From assembly GCF_023721835.1 (NCBI RefSeq), contig NZ_JAMKFE010000023.1:1-51111 (forward strand): a DNA stretch of 51,111 bases, written 5' to 3'. Below the pieces are notes generated by a model. That model worked only from the letters and a program-made list of their open reading frames with translations, was not told the origin of the DNA and did no database searches. This stretch comes from Caldimonas mangrovi (GTDB lineage: Bacteria > Pseudomonadota > Gammaproteobacteria > Burkholderiales > Burkholderiaceae_C). This document shows positions 35,367-45,073 of the stretch, one piece after another. Within the stretch, counting starts at the first letter, position 1, and the number at the start of each line of letters is the position of its first letter. The position numbers and the translations under genes are program-made.

Positions 35367-35827
35367 GTACGGGTGAATTCGATGCGCCCTTCGGGCAGGA
35401 GATACAGCACCAGGGCGCGGCCCTGGCGGACGGTGGGCCGGTGTGCACTGCCCGGCGGATAGACCTTCCAGCCGGCCGGGCTGCCGTCGAAGCGGGCGTC
35501 GGGCGCCAGCGGCATGATCAGGTCGACCTCGCCGGTCGGATGGATGTGGTGAGGGCCGGCAACGTCGTCCATGTCGACGACGTCCACCGAAAAACCGTAG
35601 GTTTCAAGCGAAGGACGGATGACACGGCCGTAGCGGATGCCGTCGGCCTCGTGCTTGCACAGCCAGCCCTCGCGCACACCCGCCTCGCATGTCGCCTGCA
35701 TCTGCTGGAACCAGTCGGACCCCGGCCCGTGGGTCTGGTTCAGCCATGCCTGCAACCCGCCGTCCAGCGGCTGGCCGGAAAGGGCCTGCGTTATCGTTCG
35801 CACCAGGGCATGAAACTGCTCGCGCAT
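35363..35827 (-). CDS. DUF4863 family protein (4-hydroxylaminobenzoate lyase-like)
   Basis: The 154-residue cupin-like protein (HHIHPTGEVDLIMPL, then GWKVYPPGSAHRPTV, a pair of histidine-bearing strands) belongs to DUF4863. From memory, this family includes PnbB, a 4-hydroxylaminobenzoate lyase of nitrobenzoate degraders. It is the first gene of the leftward benzoate operon and overlaps boxD by four bases, so it is made with the core pathway. Its reaction here is unknown; detoxifying or rearranging a substituted benzoate is possible. The start at 35827 gives the family length; the open frame upstream runs into the promoter and boxR and is not coding. Confidence 0.8.
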   Translation of the reverse strand: MREQFHALVRTITQALSGQPLDGGLQAWLNQTHGPGSDWFQQMQATCEAGVREGWLCKHEADGIRYGRVIRPSLETYGFSVDVVDMDDVAGPHHIHPTGEVDLIMPLAPDARFDGSPAGWKVYPPGSAHRPTVRQGRALVLYLLPEGRIEFTRT

Positions 35828-35905
35828 TCGGGTCCTCGTTCCTTGCGATGCGGGGGCAAGCGCTTGCGGGCCGGCATCACATGAAGTATCGTGCATGTGT
35901 TGGGA

Positions 35906-35935
35906 ACAATACGCGGGTGATCTGATCCATGTCAA
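35906..35935 (-). promoter_or_regulatory. Promoter of the leftward benzoate operon with TGCA motif
   Basis: On the minus strand a perfect -35 TTGACA (35935-35930) and -10 TATTGT (35911-35906) are 18 bases apart, about 80 bases upstream of the DUF4863 start. A TGCA motif at 35892-35895 lies just past the predicted start of transcription, and another at 35945-35948 lies upstream. The -10 is identical to that of the boxC promoter. TGCA elements are, from memory, the core of BzdR/BoxR operators. Confidence 0.7.
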
Positions 35936-36018
35936 GAAAAATAATGCATGCTCGGGTAAATACCGAGGACGGCCGCACAGCTTCTGCTGACGCCGCGAAA
36001 GGGCAACACACCGTGGAC

Positions 36019-36924
36019 ATGACCGAACTGAACACTGATGCAGGGGCGGCGAAAGACTCCTTTCTGGTCGCACTCGGCGAGCGCATACGCACGGTGCGTG
36101 CACGGCGAGGCCTGACCCGCAAGGAAACGGCATTGGCCGCGGACGTCTCAGAGAGGCACCTGGCCAATCTGGAGCTGGGCACCGGCAATGCATCGATCCT
36201 GGTGTTGAACCAGGTGGCCCAGGCACTGCAGTGCTCGCTGGCAGAGCTGCTCGGTGATGCAACGACGTCGTCGCCGGAGTGGCTGATGATCCGGGAGCTG
36301 TTGGAGGGCCGCTCCGAGGCGGATCTGCATCGGGCGCGCCAGAAGCTGGTCGAGCTGTTCGGATCGGGCGGCGACAAGCACTCGCGCCAATCGCGCATTG
36401 CCCTGGTCGGCCTGCGCGGCGCAGGCAAGTCGACCCTGGGTCGCATGCTGGCCGAAGACCTGGGCTTCCCGTTCGTCGAGTTGAGCCGCGAGATCGAGAA
36501 GGTCGCGGGGTGCAGCATTGTCGAGATCCACTCGCTGTACGGCACCAACGCCTACCGGCGCTACGAGCGCCGCGCCCTCGAGGAGACCGTGCAGATCTAC
36601 CCCGAGGTGGTCATTGCCACGCCCGGCGGCATCGTTTCCGACGCGGCCACCTTCAATCTCCTGCTGTCGCATTGCTACACGGTGTGGCTGCAGGCCGAAC
36701 CCGAGGACCACATGAAACGCGTGGTCGCGCAGGGCGATTTCCGGCCGATGTCCGGCAGCCGGGAGGCCATGGACGACTTGAAGCGCATCCTGGCCGGGCG
36801 CGCAGCCTTCTATGCCAAGGCCGACCTCAGCTACAACACCAGCGGACATTCGCTCGAGGCCAGTTTTGCGGGCCTGCGTACCGCGGTCCGCGATGCGGTG
36901 GGGCTGATGGACTGGACGGCCTGA
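36019..36924 (+). CDS. boxR: BoxR/BzdR-type regulator (HTH + shikimate-kinase-like domain)
   Basis: The 301-residue regulator has an XRE-type helix-turn-helix (LTRKETALAADVSERHLANL) and a C-terminal shikimate-kinase-like domain with P-loop GLRGAGKSTLGR and an intact fold that serves as benzoyl-CoA sensor in this family. BoxR represses box genes until benzoyl-CoA binds. The ATG at 36019 gives the usual family length of about 300. In-frame ATGs at 35929 and 35944 would add up to 30 residues, but the first overlaps the -35 of the divergent promoter and none has a clear ribosome binding site. It lies between the two box transcription units that it should control. Confidence 0.88.
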   Translation: MTELNTDAGAAKDSFLVALGERIRTVRARRGLTRKETALAADVSERHLANLELGTGNASILVLNQVAQALQCSLAELLGDATTSSPEWLMIRELLEGRSEADLHRARQKLVELFGSGGDKHSRQSRIALVGLRGAGKSTLGRMLAEDLGFPFVELSREIEKVAGCSIVEIHSLYGTNAYRRYERRALEETVQIYPEVVIATPGGIVSDAATFNLLLSHCYTVWLQAEPEDHMKRVVAQGDFRPMSGSREAMDDLKRILAGRAAFYAKADLSYNTSGHSLEASFAGLRTAVRDAVGLMDWTA

Positions 36925-36930
36925 CGGCCT

Positions 36931-37008
36931 GTCCCCTGCGGCCTTCGTCGGCCCCTCACGGGGCGGCACCGACGGAACGGCACAGCCGGATCCCTGGCGG
37001 CACTGGCG
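36931..37008 (+). repeat. Hairpin repeat, diverged copy E (boxR-boxC gap)
   Basis: The segment after boxR matches the later copies in order: a CCCTGCGGCCTTCG lead, the stem GCCCCTCACGGGGC (36951-36964), then a GACGGAACGGC-like stretch and the core AGCCGGATCCCTGGCGGCACT. It is more diverged than the other copies. Confidence 0.6.
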
Positions 37009-37107
37009 ATGTGCGGACGGTGGACGGTGGTTTTTCTTCGCGGACGTTCTCGCTGCGACGGGCGGTGGGCCTCATCACTTCCTGGGGTTTGCCCGAGCTT
37101 GGTGTTC

Positions 37108-37136
37108 TTGACGCGGCTCATGACATGCACTATTGT
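37108..37136 (+). promoter_or_regulatory. boxC promoter
   Basis: TTGACG (37108-37113) and TATTGT (37131-37136) are separated by exactly 17 bases and lie 55 bases upstream of the boxC ATG. The arrangement is the best sigma70 match in the window. The first TGCA-N6-TGCA element overlaps the -10, so a bound repressor would block RNA polymerase. Confidence 0.75.
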
Positions 37137-37170
37137 GCAGTCAACACAGCACTGCATGCAGTTTGGTGCA
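37126..37170. promoter_or_regulatory. BoxR operator: two TGCA-N6-TGCA elements
   Basis: TGCA occurs at 37126, 37136, 37153, 37157 and 37167. Two pairs have exactly six bases between them (37126-37139 and 37157-37170). The first pair straddles the -10 and the second lies just downstream of the predicted transcription start. The TGCA-N6-TGCA layout agrees with what I recall for BzdR/BoxR operators in Azoarcus/Aromatoleum. Binding by the local BoxR is inferred. Confidence 0.7.
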
Positions 37171-37191
37171 TGCGCCGACAGGAGCCTTCAG

Positions 37192-38850
<1,659 letters not shown>

Positions 38851-38944
38851 CCGGCACGTTGTGCGGCACGGATCCCGACGGGTCGCGCCGCCACCGAGTT
38901 CTCTTCCTCCTCCCACCAGCACAGCATCGACCGCGGAGATCTGA

Positions 38945-40372
<1,428 letters not shown>

Positions 40373-40398
40373 TAGCGACCATCCCTATGGCCTGCGGC

Positions 40399-40540
40399 GG
40401 CTTGCAGCCCGCGCCGGACCGGGGACGGTCCGACTCTTCGCCAGGCACGAACAGTCCGCAGGGACTGTTCGTGTCCGGCTCAGCCCCCTGCAAGGGGGCG
40501 ACACCACGCGGACCGACGGAGCCGGATCCGCGGTGTCCAC
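40399..40540 (+). repeat. Hairpin-rich intergenic repeat, copy B (boxB-boxA gap)
   Basis: This copy matches the reverse complement of copy A almost end to end, with stems CGAACAGTCC-GCAG-GGACTGTTCG (40448-40471), GCCCCCT-GCA-AGGGGGC (40483-40499) and GGACCG-GGGA-CGGTCC near 40415. Several differences from copy A are paired changes that keep the stem. It ends in the shared core GGAGCCGGATCCGCGG, reading in the direction of the box operon. Confidence 0.85.
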
Positions 40541-40593
40541 TGGAGAACGCGCTGCCGTATCGCGTAGGACGACCGCGAATTGAAGGATTCAGC

Positions 40594-41874
40594 ATGGACA
40601 TGGCGACGCAGACGGTCATCATCAAGCAGCACCTGATCGACCCCGAGATCTGCATCCGCTGCAACACCTGCGAGGCCACGTGCCCGATCGGCGCGATCAC
40701 GCATGACGACCGCAACTACGTGGTGAAGGCGGACGTGTGCAACGGCTGCATGGCTTGCGTACCGCCATGCCCGACCGGTGCGATCGACAACTGGCGCCAG
40801 ATGCCGAAGGCGCTCGCCTATTCGATCGAGGCGCAGCTCGGCTGGGACGAATTGCCGCCCGAGCTGAGCGACGACCAGCTCGCGGCCGCGGGGGTGGACA
40901 TGGCGCAGGCCGAGGTGTCGCTGGCGCCGGGCGCTGCCGCGATGCCAGCGTCGAACACGGCCGGCGATTCGCCGCTGAACGCCGCTGCGTATGGCGCCAC
41001 GGTGCCGCCGTGGTCGGCGGCACATGCGTATACCAATCTCTATGGCCCCAAGAGCCCGACTACCGCCACCGTGGCGGGCAACTTCAAGGTCAACGAGGCC
41101 GGCACCGAGAACGAGACCCATCACATCGTGCTGGACTTCGGCGCCATGCCGTTCCCGGTGCTGGAGGGGCAGTCGATTGCGATCGTGCCGCCGGGCGCCG
41201 ACGCCCACGGCAAGCCGCATCACGCCCGCCAATACTCGATTGCCAGCCCGCGCAACGGCGAGCGCGCCGGCTACAACAACGTCTCGCTGACCGTGAAGCG
41301 CGTGACGGCCGATCACCAGGGACGCCCCGTGCGGGGCATCGCATCGAACTACCTGTGCGACCTGAAGGTGGGCGACACGGTGCAGGTGATCGGGCCGTTC
41401 GGCACCAGCTTCCTGATGCCCAACCACCCCCGTTCGAACATCGTGATGGTGTGCACCGGCACCGGCAGCGCACCGATGCGCGCGATGACCGAATGGCGGC
41501 GGCGCCTGCGTGCCGGCGGAAAGTTCGAAGGCGGCAAGCTGATGCTGTTCTTCGGGGCACGCACGCAGCAAGAACTGCCGTATTTCGGCCCGTTGATGAA
41601 GCTGCCCAAGGACTTCATCGACGTCAACCTGGCCTTCTCGCGCACGCCCGGGAGCCCGAAACGCTATGTGCAGGACCTGATGCGAGAGCGCGCGGCCGAC
41701 CTGGCGGGGCTGCTCGCGAGCCCGGACACCTACGTCTATGTCTGCGGGCTGAAGAGCATGGAAGAGGGCGTGTTGCTGGCGCTGCGCGAGGTGGCGCTGC
41801 AGGCGGGGCTGCCATGGGAAACGCTGGGCGCGACCTTCAAGCGCGAAGGGCGGCTGCACCTGGAGACCTACTAG
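40594..41874 (+). CDS. boxA: Benzoyl-CoA 2,3-epoxidase reductase BoxA
   Basis: The 426-residue iron-sulfur flavoprotein has two N-terminal 4Fe-4S clusters ([16 protein letters not shown] and [16 protein letters not shown]). A ferredoxin-NADP reductase-like part follows: FAD motif [12 protein letters not shown] loop [12 protein letters not shown] and C-terminal [13 protein letters not shown]. It passes electrons from NADPH to BoxB. The start at 40594 is the family N-terminus ([20 protein letters not shown]); the long open frame upstream crosses the repeat and is not coding. Confidence 0.95.
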   Translation: MDMATQTVIIKQHLIDPEICIRCNTCEATCPIGAITHDDRNYVVKADVCNGCMACVPPCPTGAIDNWRQMPKALAYSIEAQLGWDELPPELSDDQLAAAGVDMAQAEVSLAPGAAAMPASNTAGDSPLNAAAYGATVPPWSAAHAYTNLYGPKSPTTATVAGNFKVNEAGTENETHHIVLDFGAMPFPVLEGQSIAIVPPGADAHGKPHHARQYSIASPRNGERAGYNNVSLTVKRVTADHQGRPVRGIASNYLCDLKVGDTVQVIGPFGTSFLMPNHPRSNIVMVCTGTGSAPMRAMTEWRRRLRAGGKFEGGKLMLFFGARTQQELPYFGPLMKLPKDFIDVNLAFSRTPGSPKRYVQDLMRERAADLAGLLASPDTYVYVCGLKSMEEGVLLALREVALQAGLPWETLGATFKREGRLHLETY

Positions 41875-41880
41875 CCCAGC

Positions 41881-41943
41881 ACGCTTCGCGCGCCCCTCAA
41901 GGGGCGACGCCAGCGGACCGGCGCCGGATCGGCGGCGTCACTC
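41881..41943 (+). repeat. Hairpin repeat, short copy C (boxA-hydratase gap)
   Basis: This short form has the stem CGCCCCT-CAA-GGGGCG (41899-41913 region), AGCGGACCGGC, the core GCCGGATCGGCGG and the tail CACTCGG. It is the same modules and order as copies D1 and D2, in the direction of the operon. Confidence 0.7.
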
Positions 41944-41976
41944 GGATTGTCCGATTCATGTACTGGTGATGTTTCG

Positions 41977-42762
41977 ATGAACACCCTCCAAGTTTCTCGC
42001 TCGGCGACGGGCGTAGCGACGGTCGAGATGGCCCGGCCGGAACGCTACAACGCTTTCGACGAGACCATGATCGCCGAGCTGGCGCAGGCCTTCGATGCGC
42101 TGTCTGCCGACCCAGAGGTGCGGGTCGTCGTGCTGGCCGGGCAAGGCAAGGCTTTCAGTGCGGGGGCCGACCTGGAGTGGATGCAGCGTGCCTCTCTGGC
42201 GAGCTTCGAGTGGAACCTGGACGATGCGCGCCGCTTTGCCGCGATGCTGGCGTGCATCGCGGCCTGCCCCAAACCCACCATAGCGCGAGTGCAGGGGCTG
42301 GCACTGGGCGGTGGTGCCGGGCTGGCATGCGCCTGCGATATCGCGGTCGCCGCCGACGACGCGCAATTCGCCGTCAGCGAGGCGCGCTTCGGCATCCTGC
42401 CCGCGGTGATCGGGCCTTATCTCGTCAATGCGGTAGGGCCGCGCCAGGCACGGCGCCTCGCGCTCACTGCCGCACGCATTCGCGCCGAGGAAGCCCTGGC
42501 CTTGGGGTTGGTGCAGCAGGTGGTGCCGTCGGATCGGCTGGATGCGGCGGTGCAGGCCACTGTGAACGAGCTGCTGAAGAACGGCCCGCAGGCGCTCAGC
42601 GAAATCAAGCGGCTTTTCGGCCGGCTGCAGGCGGGCCCCGTGAACGAAGAGGTGCGCGAACTCACCGCCCGCACCATCGCACGCGTGCGCGGCAGCGATG
42701 AGGCGCGCGAAGGTTTTGCGGCGTTCCTGGCGAAACGTCCGGCTGCGTGGGGGTCGTCATGA
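41977..42762 (+). CDS. Enoyl-CoA hydratase/isomerase family protein of the box operon
   Basis: The 261-residue crotonase has oxyanion-hole segments AFSAGADLEWM and GLALGGGAGLACACD and the conserved SEARFGILPAVIGPY. After BoxCD, 3,4-dehydroadipyl-CoA must be isomerised and hydrated to 3-hydroxyadipyl-CoA; this gene is the natural candidate. Its stop overlaps the start of the dehydrogenase gene by four bases (ATGA), tying the two steps together. Which of isomerase or hydratase it is cannot be decided by sight. Confidence 0.85.
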   Translation: MNTLQVSRSATGVATVEMARPERYNAFDETMIAELAQAFDALSADPEVRVVVLAGQGKAFSAGADLEWMQRASLASFEWNLDDARRFAAMLACIAACPKPTIARVQGLALGGGAGLACACDIAVAADDAQFAVSEARFGILPAVIGPYLVNAVGPRQARRLALTAARIRAEEALALGLVQQVVPSDRLDAAVQATVNELLKNGPQALSEIKRLFGRLQAGPVNEEVRELTARTIARVRGSDEAREGFAAFLAKRPAAWGSS

Positions 42763-44288
42763 GTGCAGCGTTGAAAACCGCGCCGGTGCTGGTGGTGGGG
42801 GCCGGCATCATGGGCGCCGGCATCGCCCAGGTGGCCGCGCAATCGGGCCATCGCGTGTGGCTGCATGATGCTCGCGCAGGCGCAGCAACCGAGGCCCATC
42901 GCAAGCTGGCTTCGAGTCTTGAGGCCTTGGTCGCCAAGGGCCGGTTGAGCGTGGAAGCGGCAGGCGCCACGCTGGCGCGCATCGAGCCGGTCAGCGCACT
43001 GGAACAGGCCCGCGACGCCGGCCTCGTGATCGAGGCCATCGTCGAGAACCTGGATGCCAAGCGCGAGCTGCTGCAAGAGCTGGAAGCGCTGGTGCCGGCC
43101 CATGCCGTGCTGGCGTCGAACACCTCGTCCATTTCGATCACGGCGCTGGCCCGTGGCCTGCAGCAGCCCGGCAGGGTGGTGGGCATGCATTTCTTCAACC
43201 CCGTGCCGGTGATGAAGCTGGTCGAGGTGGTGTCCGGGCTGCACACCGACGCGGCGGTGGCCGAGGCCATCTTCGAGCTGTCCGTCGCCTGGGGCAAGAC
43301 CCCGGTGCACGCGCGTTCCACGCCGGGGTTCATCGTCAACCGCATCGCGCGGCCGTACTACGCCGAAGCACTGGCGCTGTTGCAAGAGCAGGCCGCGACG
43401 CCGGCCGTGCTGGATGCGTGCTTGCGCGGCGCAGGGTTCCGGATGGGGCCGTGCGAGCTGATGGACCTGATCGGCCACGACACCAACTACTCGGTAACGG
43501 AGTCGGTCTACCACGCCAACCACGGCGACAAGCGCTATGCACCTTCCCTCGTACAGCGCGAGATGGTCGACGGCGGGCTGCTGGGCCGCAAGTCGGGACG
43601 CGGCTTCTATCGGCACGATGCCGCGATGCCGGAAGCCGGCAGCTCGCAGCCCGTACAGACGGTTGCCTGGCCCGAAGCAGCCGACCTCGTCGTGCATGGG
43701 GGCGGCCCGGGTGCACAGCTGTGGCAACGCGCTGCGCAGGCAGCGGGCTGCGTCTGCGCCCATCGGCCCGACAGCCCCTGGACCGGCCTGCAGGCCGGCT
43801 TGGCGCAATTGCGCCTCACCGATGGTCGGCCAGCCCTGCAGGTGAGCGTGGAAGAGGGCGTGCGGGACCTGGCGCTGTACGACCTGCCGTTGCAGGGCGG
43901 CGGCGCACTGGCCTGGAGCGGCAGTGCAGCGTCGAACGAAGGCTGGCTGGAGCAGGTGCCGCAATGGCTGGGCACGGCCGGCTACGCGCCTCGGCGCTTG
44001 CAGGATGCCCCGGGCCTCGTCGTGGCGCGCACGATCGCGATGCTCGTCAACGAAGCGTGCGATGCCGCGCACCAGGGCGTGTGCACGCCCGAAGGCGCCG
44101 ACCTCGCGATGAAGCTGGGCGTCAACTACCCGGCCGGCCCGTTCGAATGGCTGGAGCACTGGCCTGCGAACGACGTCGTGCGTCTGCTCGACCACCTCGA
44201 CACCTGCTACCGCGGCGAGCGCTACCGGGTCAGCCCTGCGCTGCGCCAACGGGCGTGGCAGGCGACGGTTGGACCGCGGGCTTCTTGA
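42759..44288 (+). CDS. 3-hydroxyacyl-CoA dehydrogenase (PaaH/PaaC type)
   Basis: The 509-residue enzyme has the NAD-binding motif GAGIMGAGIAQ near the N-terminus, the catalytic region MHFFNPVPVMKLVEVV, and two copies of the C-terminal helical domain. The second copy (PEGADLAMKLGVNYPAGPFEW) is typical of the long PaaH/PaaC form. It would oxidise 3-hydroxyadipyl-CoA to 3-oxoadipyl-CoA in the lower benzoate route. It is the last gene of the rightward box operon and converges on the tetR gene with nine bases between. The final thiolase for 3-oxoadipyl-CoA is not in this operon. Confidence 0.9.
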   Translation: MSAALKTAPVLVVGAGIMGAGIAQVAAQSGHRVWLHDARAGAATEAHRKLASSLEALVAKGRLSVEAAGATLARIEPVSALEQARDAGLVIEAIVENLDAKRELLQELEALVPAHAVLASNTSSISITALARGLQQPGRVVGMHFFNPVPVMKLVEVVSGLHTDAAVAEAIFELSVAWGKTPVHARSTPGFIVNRIARPYYAEALALLQEQAATPAVLDACLRGAGFRMGPCELMDLIGHDTNYSVTESVYHANHGDKRYAPSLVQREMVDGGLLGRKSGRGFYRHDAAMPEAGSSQPVQTVAWPEAADLVVHGGGPGAQLWQRAAQAAGCVCAHRPDSPWTGLQAGLAQLRLTDGRPALQVSVEEGVRDLALYDLPLQGGGALAWSGSAASNEGWLEQVPQWLGTAGYAPRRLQDAPGLVVARTIAMLVNEACDAAHQGVCTPEGADLAMKLGVNYPAGPFEWLEHWPANDVVRLLDHLDTCYRGERYRVSPALRQRAWQATVGPRAS

Positions 44289-44297
44289 CGGGCCGTC

Positions 44298-44927
44298 TCA
44301 AGGAGAGGCGAGCAACAAGCGCTCGATCAGCGCGCTGCGATCGGCCTTCTGCGATGCGGTGCCTTGCGAATGCAGCAGTGATTCCGCGACCTCGTAACCA
44401 TAGAGGATGAAGGCCCGCGAACGTGCCTCGGCGATGCCGAAACCCAGGGCGGAGAAGCACTGTGCGATGTATGACAGGCGTCGTGAATCCACGTCGTCGA
44501 GTGCCTGACGTGCCATCGGGTCACTGCGCGCCCAGGCGCGAATCGCCAACTCGATACGTGCGGCCCGCTCGGCAGCCCGGCCGCGGAACGGCAGGCTCAG
44601 CAGCTCCTTCACCAGCGCGCGCGGATCCGATTGCACCTTCTCGAAGCGCTGGATGATCTGTTCGGTGGCGGCATTGCGCCACGTCTCCAGCATGTGCAGC
44701 AGCAGGTCGTCGCGGTCCTTGAAGTGCCAGTAGAAGCTGCCGCGGGTGACGCCCAGGGTCTTGGCCACCACGTCCACCCGTACCGCGTCGATGCCATGGT
44801 CCACCAGCAGTGCGGTGGCGCACTCGATCCAGCGCTCGGGCGTGAGCGAGATGCGCGGCTGTTCTGCGGTCGCGGCACTGGGTTGCTTGCGGCGGCGCAG
44901 GGGCGCCAGGCGTTCGGTATCTGCCAT
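44298..44927 (-). CDS. TetR family transcriptional regulator
   Basis: The 209-residue regulator has an N-terminal TetR helix-turn-helix (RVDVVAKTLGVTRGSFYWHF) and an all-helical ligand domain. It is divergent from the CoA ligase operon, with two matching palindromes in the gap, so repression of that operon and of itself is the likely role; the ligand is probably an aromatic acyl-CoA. The ATG at 44927 has GAGG eight bases upstream; an in-frame ATG at 44966 lacks a ribosome binding site. A GATAAT hexamer at 44960-44955 (minus strand) may be its -10. Confidence 0.88.
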   Translation of the reverse strand: MADTERLAPLRRRKQPSAATAEQPRISLTPERWIECATALLVDHGIDAVRVDVVAKTLGVTRGSFYWHFKDRDDLLLHMLETWRNAATEQIIQRFEKVQSDPRALVKELLSLPFRGRAAERAARIELAIRAWARSDPMARQALDDVDSRRLSYIAQCFSALGFGIAEARSRAFILYGYEVAESLLHSQGTASQKADRSALIERLLLASP

Positions 44928-44973
44928 CGGAGCTGCCTCATCGGAAAGCCGGGGATTATCCAGCATGGAACCA

Positions 44974-44991
44974 TACACATATGTATGTGTA
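44974..44991. promoter_or_regulatory. TetR operator 1 (tetR side)
   Basis: TACACATA-TG-TATGTGTA is an 18-bp inverted repeat just upstream of tetR, next to its likely promoter. It differs from operator 2 at a single base. AT-rich palindromes of this size between a tetR gene and a divergent operon are typical TetR binding sites. Confidence 0.75.
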
Positions 44992-45044
44992 CGGGGGCAA
45001 ACCCCGATGCAGATCATGGGCAACATAACTAGCATTTCTTTCCA

Positions 45045-45062
45045 TACACATGTGTATGTGTA
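45045..45062. promoter_or_regulatory. TetR operator 2 (ligase side)
   Basis: TACACATG-TG-TATGTGTA is the second copy, 71 bases centre to centre from the first (close to seven helical turns). It ends 11 bases before the ligase ATG, so a bound repressor would block the start of the operon. A shifted register, CATACACA-TGTGTATG (45043-45058), is a perfect 16-bp palindrome. Confidence 0.75.
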
Positions 45063-45073
45063 TGGAGACAGGA

